In this document: piece by piece, positions 18,603-27,790 of the stretch
Position numbering within the stretch: position 1 is the stretch's first letter
How the letters are laid out: every line of letters begins with the position of its first letter
Source of the DNA: Thalassotalea euphylliae
GTDB lineage: Bacteria; Pseudomonadota; Gammaproteobacteria; Enterobacterales; Alteromonadaceae
Assembly (NCBI RefSeq): GCF_003390335.1
Contig: NZ_QUOU01000001.1
Location: 3,968,001-4,032,000, forward strand
Reading direction: 5' to 3'
Length of the DNA: 64,000 bases
Made by a program: the position numbers and the translations under genes
Notes under the pieces: generated by a model
The model's input: only the letters and a program-made list of their open reading frames with translations
Told to the model about the DNA's origin: nothing
The model's database searches: none

Positions 18603-18885
18603 ATGAACGCAATACCCTATAACTGTTACTGATTGGCCGCAGCAACGTGAATGTGCTTATCATTTCTGATTTTTTGATCGAGCTATCATAACTCAGTATT
18701 TATCGGATGTGTGTACTGATTCGCAAAAAAATTGCCTTGATTGGCAAGTTTTTTTCATATTGGAGATCAAGCGGTTAAAAAAACAGCACAGAAAAAAGCG
18801 ATTCGTAAAAACCTACCCGCTCAATCAGCTGCTACTAACGAAAAAAGGCAGCTAATTATTCCCATTAACGCATAGTTAGTGCTTG

Positions 18886-21800
18886 CTAATTGACTTCGCG
18901 CCAGTAGATTATGCGATCGTTGCCGCGATAGCGGCCAAAGGTGGCTACGGCAGAGGCGTTATTATCGTGATTGAGCGTGTCGTCCCAATCATATTTCAAC
19001 CATGTAGGGCTTTCATAAAACACATTCGTTTGTCCCAGATTATTAGCACCGGGGGCAAGTAATGAAAAGTCCGTAAATTCACCGCCACTTAACATAAGCG
19101 TAGATAGCGATTTAACACCAGTCGCAGGGCTGGGTAAGCTTGGTAGATTAATATTGGAAAGTGTTAACTTCGCAAGTTCCAATGTCGTTAAATTATCATC
19201 CGTGTTTAACTGATAAACATTACTATCGTTCAGATATTCAACATAAAGTTTTTGCTGTAAATCACTCGTTTCGGGGCCAAAGCTATTATCAATGGCCAAA
19301 CGGCCAAACCTTACTTTAAAACTTTCGTTCGAGCTGTTTACATGCGGTTTAGGCCTAATATCCTCTGTGTGGCTTGGGGTATTAGTGTCGACCTTCACGC
19401 CATCTTTATCTTCGATGCTATTGACCACTAAAGTGAAATCAGGCTCAAACGGAGGGATTTCAGCATTTTCTTCATGCGCGTAGGCGAAGTTATCCATGGT
19501 ACTTAGCCTGTAATCAACCTCCCCCTTTTCTGTTCGCGCAAAGAGCGTGTTGTTGATAATAATCTCAGCTTTTGAAATCGCCAACTTACTATTGAGTTTG
19601 CCAACTTTGCTATCTTCGGCCTGTGCTGTAATCTTGATTCCCGTTGGCAATAAACGCCTAAAATCGCCGATATAATTTTGCGTCACTTGGTTATCGTTAT
19701 TGTAAGCGGTAATGGTAATAGTCGGCGGCTGCTGGTATCTAATACTGCCCTTTCCACTGGCATCTTCTTGCCCAGAGTATACCCAGTTGACTTCATCTCC
19801 GGATAAGGAGCCGTGGTTGTCGACTTTCACCGTTTGAATAAAATAAGCAGGAATAAAACGGCCAATACCTATCTCCGTTGTTTCGCTGCGATTGTTCGCA
19901 TTCCACAGGCCACCATCAACAACAAATTTAGGAGTTTGATCGCCAAAGTTGGTATCAGAAACATCAAGCGTTACTAAACCAACTTCGCTGTATTTTGCTG
20001 ATGATGTTTCGTATTTTCCTGCGGAAAACGATGGGGGGTCAATGTTACCCGGCGTGCCAGAAATGATTTCGGCAACTGGTAAAATTGCCCCTTGTAAAGT
20101 TGACCCTTGTAAAGTTAACCCAGGTAAGCTTAACTTGCCTTCTACTGCGACATCATCAGTTGGGCCTGTCCTCTGTAAGTTTATTTGTAAATTACTCGGT
20201 TGATAATTACTGGTCGTCGAACCGCCGTAATTGACAGCCTCAAAAGTGACTTTAAATGGCGCGCTCGCAGTATGCGTGATTAGTGAATCGGCAGTAGTAC
20301 CATCTAGGGCACTACCATCGTTTTTCTCGACCAAGATATTGATGTAATGCGGTTTAACCCAAAAGGCTCCAGAGTTGCCCATTAAAGTAAAGCCCGGTTG
20401 CGTAGGTAAATTGGCAGGCTGTATATACCTGGCAATTAGTTGCACTTGGCCGGCATCGTTATGAATATTATTAGGTAAGGTTGCTTTGCCAGTAGCGTCA
20501 AACCTAAGGTTTACATCTTGGTAGTTTCCACTACTGATATCAGGTATAACCTTGCCGTCAATAGTGTATGGGTTGCTACCTTGATTATTCGGCGTAAGGT
20601 AACCCAATGCTAAGTCAACAGTTCGGTTTTGGTTAACGAATAAGGTTTGGCATTGGCCACTGCCATTGTCTTGCTTGGCTTCTATCGTAACATTATTGAT
20701 GGGTAATCCAGCGGTGCCATTTTTAACGCCGTTAAAAACAAAACCCGCAGTGTCAAACGCAATATTACAATCGCGTGTATTGCCGCCGAAATCTCCACAC
20801 TCAAAACCATTATCTCCACCTAAGGTAAGGCTTAATTCGGCATTTCCGGCTTGGTTATAGTTTATTTCAGCACGCCCTGACACATTAAGATCAGGGCTTT
20901 TACCGTTAGCTAGTGAAATTGTGCGGGTTAGGCCGCCGTTAATGGCAAGCGTTACATCAGTATTGACTGAACTATCAATATTGCGACAATTACCGTCGGT
21001 ACAGGCAATCACTTGAATCGGCTCAGGTTCACAAGTTAGCCCTAAGCCGTCATGACGAATTTGGAACACTTGTTTATTGTCCGCACAGTCGGTGCCTACT
21101 TGCATATCTGCCTGTATTTCAGCGGCGGTTAATACTTTGCCATAGATTTTAATTTCGTCGTATCGACCTTGTGAGGAGTCTGTCGACGGAAAATTACTGG
21201 TGTCGCCACGGGCATAGCGTGAGGCATTGTCACCAAAGACAATTTGATTCAACTCGATGATTTGCCCATTGGTATCAAATACTCGCCGCGCACGTAAATT
21301 GCCATCAACATACAGTTCAAAACGATCGTTGGGAAAGTCCCATGTCGCCGTTACGTAATACCAGGTATCGGCTGTGCGTGACGAGGCACTGGACTCTTGA
21401 AAAGAAAAATCTCGGTCGTTTGAGTCTTCAACGCTAAACTTCAAGCGGCCATTCTGGGCAATTTCCAAGACAAAATACTTATCATTCTGGCCACCACAAT
21501 TTGGGTTGCCGTTGCACGAGGCATCAAACAGCACCCGCTCCTTGCCTGCGCCCCAGTCGATGTCGCTGTTGAACCAGAAACTTATCGTGCCCGTTACGCC
21601 AACATCCTCATCTAAATCAAGCGACGAGCGAAAGGCATTGCCCGTCGCAATGTCTGTGTTATCGCCATTTGAATCAAACCCTCTACAGAACTTGCTATCA
21701 GTATCAAGCAAGCCGCCAATGCTAAACGCGTGATTATCTAAACCACTCGTATCATTGATTTGACTTGAAATATCGTTCTGTTCAAAGTCGTAATGTGCGA

Positions 21801-23268
21801 GCAAGCTGCTGGTTGGACAAGGGTGCCTTTCGGTAAAAATATTGCTAATTTGTGCTGAGGTCAGTGCACCTTTATAGACCCTTACCTCGTCAATATCGCC
21901 AGTAAAGCGGTTTGCCGTTTCGCCACGGTCAGTTTCACCACCAATTGTGGCTGGGCCTGAAGCAGTTCCCCAGTTCCCCGTGTAGGTACTAATGGTATTG
22001 CTACCATCCACCGGTTGCGCAACACCATTGATGTATATCTGCCGGGTTTTATTAACACTGTCGTGCACCGCAGCGACGAAGCTCCAAGTGTTGGGTGAAA
22101 TTGAGCTAGCGGTATCAACGCTCACTGGGCTGACACCTCGCGAGTAAAAGCGCAAGCGGCCATTGCCCGGGTCACCTAAACTAAAACCATAGCCTTGGTC
22201 AGAATTGTTTTCGTCATCAATAAAAATACGAGAGCCGCTATCAAGATTACTTGGGTTGATCCAAGCCGTAATCGTGAAACTACCTTGCAGGTTGTCAAAA
22301 TTACTGGGCAGTTCAACGTAATCATTGGCTCCGTCAAAGCTGCCATATCGACAGGTACCGGGATCACCCGTTAACGCAGGCGAAATTTCGCTTGTAAGCG
22401 CACCGTTGATGGCTGTTGCGTTATAGTTGCCAGTTTGATCGACCACCTCACTCGTATTTCCATTCCAACTTTGCTCATCCATACGGTAGTTTGCGACCAA
22501 GCGCGCACAATCATCGCATCGCACTTCGAAATTGCTATAACGAACGATATTATGGTTGTCGTAAGAGTAAAGACCTGTGGTTTGTAGTGACGGGACCTCA
22601 TTCGATGACAATACCAGCGACATATTGTTGCCCCCCGAATTGCCCAAACAGACGCCGGTACCATCGCTGGTTACGACCACTTTCATGGCGAAATTAGTTC
22701 CTGCACTTGTACCGGTACTTGGCGCGCTATCAAGCAAGGTTGCAGTACCATCAGCCACTTTCACTAAATCAAGTTGTCGATAAGTACCAGGATATAAAGT
22801 GTCGTCTCGAAGGCCTCTGCCTATTTTCGTCCAGCGTGCTAAGTAGTAGTTGCGTTCGTCTTGGTAACCAAAAACAATACCCACATCATTATTTGTATTT
22901 GTGCCCCTCGACACGTTAGAGGCAATATTCGTTGTAATGCTATATTGACGCGCCGCAGCTGGATCTAATGCGCCAAAGTTGTAAGCAACCATACCGAATT
23001 CGTTATCGTTGCCCTGAACGCTTAATCGGTTGCGACGAATAACGAAATTAAGGGACTCTAGCCCATTGCCTGTGTTGCGAATTGACTCGTTCGGCCAATT
23101 ACTGACTGTGCGGTTAAAATCAACGCCACGCCATAGCCCTTGATCACTGCTAAAATTATCAAAGGCAATTTGTTCAAAACTGTCTGCGGCATCGCAAGTA
23201 ATCGCTGCGCTGGCGGAAAAAGCCATCAAACTCAATAGCAAAGTGAATAACCAGAAACAATAACGCAT
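18886..23268 (-). CDS. mshQ: MSHA biogenesis protein MshQ (large secreted LamG protein)
   Basis: This is the last and largest gene of the MSHA locus. The 1460-residue product has a clear signal peptide (residues 1-21, ending FSASAA). It continues with an N-terminal jelly-roll-like region (about 30-250), two LamG/concanavalin-type domains (about 257-475 and 487-725, each with the W-Y/F-x-Y-V-D/N-G strand signature) and a long beta-rich C-terminal half of the DUF6701 type found in MshQ proteins. Cys pairs in the periplasmic part suggest disulfides. The ATG shares one base with the mshP stop (TAATG), showing coupling to the minor pilins. By analogy with large adhesins encoded after minor pilins it could sit at the pilus tip; that role is inferred. 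No TM or sortase signal is seen. Confidence 0.88.
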   Translation of the reverse strand: MRYCFWLFTLLLSLMAFSASAAITCDAADSFEQIAFDNFSSDQGLWRGVDFNRTVSNWPNESIRNTGNGLESLNFVIRRNRLSVQGNDNEFGMVAYNFGALDPAAARQYSITTNIASNVSRGTNTNNDVGIVFGYQDERNYYLARWTKIGRGLRDDTLYPGTYRQLDLVKVADGTATLLDSAPSTGTSAGTNFAMKVVVTSDGTGVCLGNSGGNNMSLVLSSNEVPSLQTTGLYSYDNHNIVRYSNFEVRCDDCARLVANYRMDEQSWNGNTSEVVDQTGNYNATAINGALTSEISPALTGDPGTCRYGSFDGANDYVELPSNFDNLQGSFTITAWINPSNLDSGSRIFIDDENNSDQGYGFSLGDPGNGRLRFYSRGVSPVSVDTASSISPNTWSFVAAVHDSVNKTRQIYINGVAQPVDGSNTISTYTGNWGTASGPATIGGETDRGETANRFTGDIDEVRVYKGALTSAQISNIFTERHPCPTSSLLAHYDFEQNDISSQINDTSGLDNHAFSIGGLLDTDSKFCRGFDSNGDNTDIATGNAFRSSLDLDEDVGVTGTISFWFNSDIDWGAGKERVLFDASCNGNPNCGGQNDKYFVLEIAQNGRLKFSVEDSNDRDFSFQESSASSRTADTWYYVTATWDFPNDRFELYVDGNLRARRVFDTNGQIIELNQIVFGDNASRYARGDTSNFPSTDSSQGRYDEIKIYGKVLTAAEIQADMQVGTDCADNKQVFQIRHDGLGLTCEPEPIQVIACTDGNCRNIDSSVNTDVTLAINGGLTRTISLANGKSPDLNVSGRAEINYNQAGNAELSLTLGGDNGFECGDFGGNTRDCNIAFDTAGFVFNGVKNGTAGLPINNVTIEAKQDNGSGQCQTLFVNQNRTVDLALGYLTPNNQGSNPYTIDGKVIPDISSGNYQDVNLRFDATGKATLPNNIHNDAGQVQLIARYIQPANLPTQPGFTLMGNSGAFWVKPHYINILVEKNDGSALDGTTADSLITHTASAPFKVTFEAVNYGGSTTSNYQPSNLQINLQRTGPTDDVAVEGKLSLPGLTLQGSTLQGAILPVAEIISGTPGNIDPPSFSAGKYETSSAKYSEVGLVTLDVSDTNFGDQTPKFVVDGGLWNANNRSETTEIGIGRFIPAYFIQTVKVDNHGSLSGDEVNWVYSGQEDASGKGSIRYQQPPTITITAYNNDNQVTQNYIGDFRRLLPTGIKITAQAEDSKVGKLNSKLAISKAEIIINNTLFARTEKGEVDYRLSTMDNFAYAHEENAEIPPFEPDFTLVVNSIEDKDGVKVDTNTPSHTEDIRPKPHVNSSNESFKVRFGRLAIDNSFGPETSDLQQKLYVEYLNDSNVYQLNTDDNLTTLELAKLTLSNINLPSLPSPATGVKSLSTLMLSGGEFTDFSLLAPGANNLGQTNVFYESPTWLKYDWDDTLNHDNNASAVATFGRYRGNDRIIYWREVN

Positions 23269-23768
23269 TACAAACTTCTCGCTTCTACTTCAATGGTTCT
23301 CAAGGTTTGAACCTCGCCAGCGGTGCATTGTCCACTTGCAGTGATTCGATAATAAGTGGTGCCATCAACAACAAAGTCACTACAACTAAGCGCACTAACT
23401 TGACAGCTCTTTAAGCCATTAACATTCCCCAAAGTATTAAGTACATTGGGGACTGTGTTGTCCGAGCTTCTATTGGTTACCGGATCTGGCACACCACAAC
23501 GTTGAGCACTTCCAAGTACGGGAAAAATCATCGATAAACGTTGTTGTGCACCAATATTGGCTGCTTGGTATGCGCGAGTGCCCAACACCTCATAGGCAAC
23601 TGATTGAGAAGATGTCGCAAGCATACGCACAAGTGCGGTTCCCAGTAGTAGCATGACCACTAGCACAAAAATGGCCAAAACAAGTGAGCTACCCTGCTGT
23701 TTAGCTTTAGTGTTGTTGAGAGTAAACACCGAAGTTTGTGAATTCTTAGCGCCGTATCTAAGGTACAT
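23268..23768 (-). CDS. mshP: MSHA minor pilin-like protein MshP
   Basis: This small bitopic protein has a single N-terminal hydrophobic helix (about residues 30-52, LVLAIFVLVVMLLLGTALVRML) preceded by KQQGSS, which resembles a PilX/GspK-type start more than a canonical G-FTLIE cleavage site. A short Cys-containing globular domain follows. The 166 residues match MshP. It overlaps mshO by 11 bp and mshQ by one base. Identity rests on gene order (O-P-Q) and PilX-like architecture. The true start could be slightly later than the ATG used here. Confidence 0.82.
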   Translation of the reverse strand: MYLRYGAKNSQTSVFTLNNTKAKQQGSSLVLAIFVLVVMLLLGTALVRMLATSSQSVAYEVLGTRAYQAANIGAQQRLSMIFPVLGSAQRCGVPDPVTNRSSDNTVPNVLNTLGNVNGLKSCQVSALSCSDFVVDGTTYYRITASGQCTAGEVQTLRTIEVEARSL

Positions 23769-24564
23769 TTAACACCTGTACTTCATTGTTAAAAATGACT
23801 TGTTCACCGTCTCGGCTAAACCTGAGCTCTGCACGCGTAATTGCGTTTCGAAATTGGGACGCAGTCATTAACTCAAACGGAGCGTAGTCGGGAATGGCGT
23901 CACTAGGATTGTTATTTGGCGTTTGAAAATTTTGCGCCATTAACACGCGATTTTGCACATTATTGACTCTCTCATAGCGATAAAGCTCGGTATCTTCAAC
24001 GCAATAACTTACGGGGCTACTGATAAAATACAAGCGCTGCGTTGGCGAATCTTCTGCAAAGTGAATATTTGATACAACATCAAGTTCCACGGTGCCAATA
24101 TCGGCATTTGCTGGAATACTGACATTATCAACTGAATAAATATAAGAACTATTATTGGCGTATAAGTCGCTTTGGTTTATTGGATAAACAGCAACGCTGT
24201 GATTGTTATCTATATCATTTGCGCCACTAAAATTAATAATGCTCAGCGTATCACTAGCGGGCTCTGGGCGCACAGGGACATCTTGGTAAATAGTACTTGC
24301 CACAATCGGCATAAATTCAACACATTGCACATTCACGCTGGTAAAGTTTGTGCGAATACTGTTTGGCAATGCCTGACGTAATTCACGGTTTAATCGCTCA
24401 ACGGCAAAGCGAGCGCTGGCAATCAACTCATCACGTGCTGAAACTTCTGCGTAGGCTTGACTGCCCAAGCGAATAAAACTGCCGATGCCAACGGACACAA
24501 TCCCCAGCAGCACAATAACCATCACCATTTCAATTAAGGTAAAACCACGACTACGACTTGGCAT
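23758..24564 (-). CDS. mshO: MSHA minor prepilin MshO
   Basis: This is a PilW/GspJ-like minor prepilin. It starts MPSRSRGFTLIEMVMVIVLLGIV, with the class III leader, Gly cleavage site, Phe+1 and Glu+5. The globular domain (about residues 40-268) contains a likely Cys pair and conserved LRFSRDGEQVIFNNEVQVLNVP at the end. Minor pilins of this type prime pilus assembly. Its ATG shares a base with the mshD stop (TAATG) and its stop overlaps mshP. Confidence 0.9.
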   Translation of the reverse strand: MPSRSRGFTLIEMVMVIVLLGIVSVGIGSFIRLGSQAYAEVSARDELIASARFAVERLNRELRQALPNSIRTNFTSVNVQCVEFMPIVASTIYQDVPVRPEPASDTLSIINFSGANDIDNNHSVAVYPINQSDLYANNSSYIYSVDNVSIPANADIGTVELDVVSNIHFAEDSPTQRLYFISSPVSYCVEDTELYRYERVNNVQNRVLMAQNFQTPNNNPSDAIPDYAPFELMTASQFRNAITRAELRFSRDGEQVIFNNEVQVLNVP

Positions 24565-25178
24565 TAGAAATTTACCTTATATGTGGTCAAGTTGATCTCT
24601 TCACCGCTTGGTGTTCTTATTGATAAGCCTATATGTTTAGCGACAGCATAGTCGTTATCGTCTACCCCATCATAATTTCCATCGTAGAATACGTTGACCG
24701 CCACTCTGTAATTACTGTAAATATCTGACGAATAAGGCGCAATATTCCAATTGGCGGGGTTAGCACAGGGAAGCTCGTAGGATTTCGATTTATCTGGACT
24801 ACTTGGGTCGTAGCAATAAAAATCATCTACATCGTTGTATTGATCTCGAGACTCGCCCACATCAACCCCCAAGCTAACAATGCTACTAATGGTGCCTGTG
24901 CATTCTACTCCTTGCTCTTGGCAGCGAAACAAGCCACCTGCATGATCAGAGTTTTCATCAAAAGATCGAGCCAAAATTTCATTCATCAAGGTTTGACCCA
25001 ACTCCGCTGCGCGAATTTGATGCAGCTGATTGGCACTTTGTACGGTTGTTGGAATAATTAAACTGGTGATCACTGAAAATGAAATCGCGAGCACGACAAT
25101 ACCGATAATTAATTCAATCAAGGTAAAGCCATGGTGCTTGGCTAGTGAGCCAGTCTTTGAATTTTGCTTATTGGGCAT
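24564..25178 (-). CDS. mshD: MSHA minor prepilin MshD
   Basis: This is a minor prepilin of about 204 residues with the cleavage motif KHHGFTLIELIIGIVVLAIS. The chosen ATG (MPNKQNSK) has GGGG eight bases upstream and overlaps the mshC stop by 11 bp; an in-frame ATG nine codons earlier is less plausible. The globular part has several Cys residues (FRCQEQGVECTG, FYCYDPS, ELPCANP) that may form disulfides. Position between mshC and mshO supports the assignment. Confidence 0.9.
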   Translation of the reverse strand: MPNKQNSKTGSLAKHHGFTLIELIIGIVVLAISFSVITSLIIPTTVQSANQLHQIRAAELGQTLMNEILARSFDENSDHAGGLFRCQEQGVECTGTISSIVSLGVDVGESRDQYNDVDDFYCYDPSSPDKSKSYELPCANPANWNIAPYSSDIYSNYRVAVNVFYDGNYDGVDDNDYAVAKHIGLSIRTPSGEEINLTTYKVNF

Positions 25179-25731
25179 GAATATACCCCTGTGGCTCAAT
25201 TGCAATACGAAGAGTTTCTGTACCTCGAATTTCTATGGTGCAGTTACTGCCGCAGCTTGGCACACCTTGTTTATCAAAGGTGATCCTATTATTGGGGGCG
25301 ACGGTTGAGAATTGGATATTATCACTGGTGATTTTCAGCTCGGTAACGCGTGTAAAGTCGTTATCGCGATCACCAAAATTACTGGAAAAACCATTGCAAC
25401 TGCCATTGTCAGGTATACCTAGATTTTTGTTATCAATCAAAATAGTGTTGCAGGTATTAGTCGCTTGATTCATTGCCCTAAGCTGAGCATTGCGCAATAT
25501 TGAGATGGCTTGCGTGCGATAGCTGTATTCCTCAAATCCGTCTGTGCCAGTAAAGCGTGGTAAAGCGGTTACGGCGAGCACGCCAATGATAATAATGGTG
25601 ACAATAAGTTCGAGTAAGGTAAAGCCACTTTGCTTGTTGGCGTCAATCAAGGTACGAAGTTTTTCAGCGCGAGAAGCCAGTATACAGCGGCGCTTAGCGA
25701 TATGATTTATTGTCCAACGATTGTATCCCAC
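25168..25731 (-). CDS. mshC: MSHA minor prepilin MshC
   Basis: This minor prepilin has a GspH-like globular domain. The processing site is KQSGFTLLELIVTIIIIGVLAV, with Phe+1 and Glu+5. The leader is unusually long (about 37 residues) for this family if the only available ATG is used. A TTG ten codons before the cleavage site would give a normal leader but lacks a clear ribosome site. The C-terminal domain has NTCNTILIDNK and GVPSCGSNCTIEIRG with likely disulfides. It is the first gene after the terminator that follows mshA. Confidence 0.88.
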   Translation of the reverse strand: MGYNRWTINHIAKRRCILASRAEKLRTLIDANKQSGFTLLELIVTIIIIGVLAVTALPRFTGTDGFEEYSYRTQAISILRNAQLRAMNQATNTCNTILIDNKNLGIPDNGSCNGFSSNFGDRDNDFTRVTELKITSDNIQFSTVAPNNRITFDKQGVPSCGSNCTIEIRGTETLRIAIEPQGYIHAQ

Positions 25732-25891
25732 GCCAGCAACCTCTCTTAACTCGTGTGACCTACTTCTTATGACTTACTTGAAGAACCAAGAACGCCCAAT
25801 TAGCATCCGTTATGGTGTTGATTAGTATACTGTTAAGTAAAAAATAAGCCAATTAGCTGAGCAGAGGCTTACAGCTATCATATTTAGACGT

Positions 25892-25916
25892 AAAAAAAGA
25901 GGGCTAAGAGGCCCTC
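25892..25916 (-). terminator. Rho-independent terminator after mshA
   Basis: On the minus strand GAGGGC-CTCTTA-GCCCTC is followed by seven T, giving a 6-bp GC-rich stem with a 6-base loop. It lies about 20 bp after the mshA stop and before mshC. It should end most mshA transcripts, raising major-pilin mRNA relative to mshC-D-O-P-Q, which then depend on read-through or a promoter in the remaining 160 bp. Confidence 0.87.
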
Positions 25917-25935
25917 CTTTCCATATTCTTAATTG

Positions 25936-26448
25936 TTATTGACACTCTACTACGTCAATATTAGGTGCTTGGTTAGTAGCGGGGCCTGTAGCTTCAGTGT
26001 AAAAAGCAAAACAATTGTTTGAAGCCGAAGAACTCAACGATGTTGGTGCTGTTGCGCCCGCAGGATAAATCACGATGCTGCCACTTACAGCAGTGTCAGA
26101 AATAGTGTAGTCATCACCAAGTTGGACTAGGTTAGTTCTCCACTCAGCAGCACTACCTGTGTCTGATCTTGGGTAGCCATATGAAATATCAACATCTACA
26201 CCATTGATTGCTACTTGAGGTGAAGTAGAACCGGCAGCAGATTGATTTCCTTCAATCAAGGATTTACTGCGTACAAGCGTTGAAGCCCCTTGCAATGACG
26301 CCTCGATACCATTTAGTACTGCGTTTCTAGCATCATCTTGTAAATCAATAAATCTAGGTGCGGCCGTAGCAGCTAAAATACCTAAAATAACAATTACAAC
26401 GACGAGTTCAATTAAGGTAAAACCTTGTTGCTTCTGTAATGTTCTCAT
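25936..26448 (-). CDS. mshA: Major MSHA pilin MshA
   Basis: This is the main structural subunit of the MSHA type IV pilus. The prepilin starts MRTLQKQQGFTLIELVVVIVILGIL, with an 8-residue basic leader, the Gly-Phe cleavage site and Glu+5. The rest of the conserved helix is AATAAPRFIDLQDDARNAVLNGIEASLQGAS, and the globular domain has a Cys pair near the C-terminus (NNCFAFY and VVECQ). The 170 residues match known MshA. It is preceded by mshB and followed by a strong terminator, as expected for the most abundant product of the locus. AAGAG precedes the ATG. Confidence 0.95.
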   Translation of the reverse strand: MRTLQKQQGFTLIELVVVIVILGILAATAAPRFIDLQDDARNAVLNGIEASLQGASTLVRSKSLIEGNQSAAGSTSPQVAINGVDVDISYGYPRSDTGSAAEWRTNLVQLGDDYTISDTAVSGSIVIYPAGATAPTSLSSSASNNCFAFYTEATGPATNQAPNIDVVECQ

Positions 26449-26522
26449 ATGACTACTCTTATTTATTCAAGTTTATGTGTTGTGTTTATGTGTTGCTTTA
26501 TATCTGCAACGTTAGCTCAATT

Positions 26523-27149
26523 TTAGTTGTTAATAAAAACAACCACAGAGCTATTTGCAGGGTTGTAAGTAAACAAGTTACCAGTAGTTGTCTCGGCTCC
26601 TGCGGCTGGCGCGACAAAGTTGCCGTTGGCATCTTTGTTTAATGACTCTTTTAAGTAAAACGCACAAATACTGGTGTTGGCGGGCTGCTGGTTAGCAATC
26701 GTTGTCGCCAGATAATCCGTTGCGCTGTTGTTGTTTAAATTAGCCACTATTGACGTTATGACCGGCGGTTGCTGTAAAATATTCTGCCAGATTTCAACGC
26801 AATTATTGACGTCAAAGTTGGCCGCCAGCGTTACGCCGTCTGTAAGGCCAGTCACATAACCGGCTCTGATATTGGGTTGGTTAGTTGTTGGTGTCGTCAA
26901 CACCAAGTTAACACCGTCATAGTTAATTGAATTTTCATTACTGGCATTTTGTGGTCGCCCTTCCGCTTCCCACTGCGCGCGCACTAACGATACTGCGGTG
27001 GCAAAACCGCCCGCCATGCCTTCAATATTCGCTTGCTTGGCTTGGTCAGTTAAGTCTAGAAACTTTGGAATAGCCGTCACTGCTAAAAAGCCCAAAATAA
27101 CGACCACAATAACCAATTCAATTAAAGTAAAACCTGATTGTTTGTTCAT
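26523..27149 (-). CDS. mshB: MSHA prepilin MshB
   Basis: This type IVa prepilin is closely related to MshA and begins MNKQSGFTLIELVIVVVILGFLAVTAIPKFLDL, with a 6-residue leader and Glu+5. Its globular domain (about residues 55-208) carries two Cys (NNCVEIW, SICAFYL), probably bonded. It lies immediately before mshA with a 74-bp gap, the conserved mshB-mshA order. The 156-bp gap to mshF upstream leaves room for its own promoter. Confidence 0.93.
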   Translation of the reverse strand: MNKQSGFTLIELVIVVVILGFLAVTAIPKFLDLTDQAKQANIEGMAGGFATAVSLVRAQWEAEGRPQNASNENSINYDGVNLVLTTPTTNQPNIRAGYVTGLTDGVTLAANFDVNNCVEIWQNILQQPPVITSIVANLNNNSATDYLATTIANQQPANTSICAFYLKESLNKDANGNFVAPAAGAETTTGNLFTYNPANSSVVVFINN

Positions 27150-27307
27150 GGGTACACCCGTTAATTTCCCCTACTGATTGATTTTAGCAATGATTTGTTA
27201 CATAAGTCACTGACTTTTGGCTTAACTTTGCCCCAAGGTTCACGCACATAACTGTTGTTCTGCACAGGCAAAAATGCGTTAACACTTATATTTTTATAGC
27301 AGTAATT

Positions 27308-27790
27308 TTATAGCAATACCTTGCCGCTATGCCGCTGATAATCAAAATATTGATTCTCACTAAAATAATATCGGCAAACTCGTTGCACGGCGCGCGCGTT
27401 ATTTTCTGGCGATTGAGTGTTCAATGCCAACGCCGAAATCGGTTGGTTGAGTAACGACATTGGCATCTCTAAGACTTGTAACCATATGTGCTCACAACTA
27501 TCACCATCTGGCCAGCCAAAGCGATTAACCGTCACTTGGTTTATCTGCCCTTGGCTATCGCGCAGTTTTACCACACTTGGCTGTCCATCCATCAACCACT
27601 GACCGTGAATGGCATGGACTTGTGTGGTAAAGCGATTGCCCAGCGCCCGAAAGCCCGCTTCACTAATACTGCCTTCTTGTTTTAAGAATGAATGCAAAAA
27701 ATTAGCCATCAGCAAGGCGATCAAAACACCAATAATGATCAACTCAAAGACCGTGCGCTCTTTGTGCTCTGCAGCGATTTGCCTACGCAT
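27308..27790 (-). CDS. mshF: MSHA biogenesis protein MshF
   Basis: This small membrane protein of about 160 residues starts MRRQIAAEHKERTVFELIIIGVLIALLMANF. It resembles a pilin start but lacks the Gly before Phe, so it is probably not processed by the prepilin peptidase. The chosen ATG shares one base with the mshG stop (TAATG). A further in-frame ATG 11 codons upstream lies within mshG and is less likely. The C-terminal part has CEHIWLQVLEMP and CRYYFSENQYFDYQR, which match MshB/MshF-like globular domains. Role in assembly is inferred from the locus. Confidence 0.85.
   Translation of the reverse strand: MRRQIAAEHKERTVFELIIIGVLIALLMANFLHSFLKQEGSISEAGFRALGNRFTTQVHAIHGQWLMDGQPSVVKLRDSQGQINQVTVNRFGWPDGDSCEHIWLQVLEMPMSLLNQPISALALNTQSPENNARAVQRVCRYYFSENQYFDYQRHSGKVLL

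Noticed and set aside
18781..18860. Terminator after mshQ built from AGCTGC and GCAGCT
   Set aside because: The arms are short and the only T run (minus strand) lies within the loop, so the geometry does not fit a rho-independent terminator.
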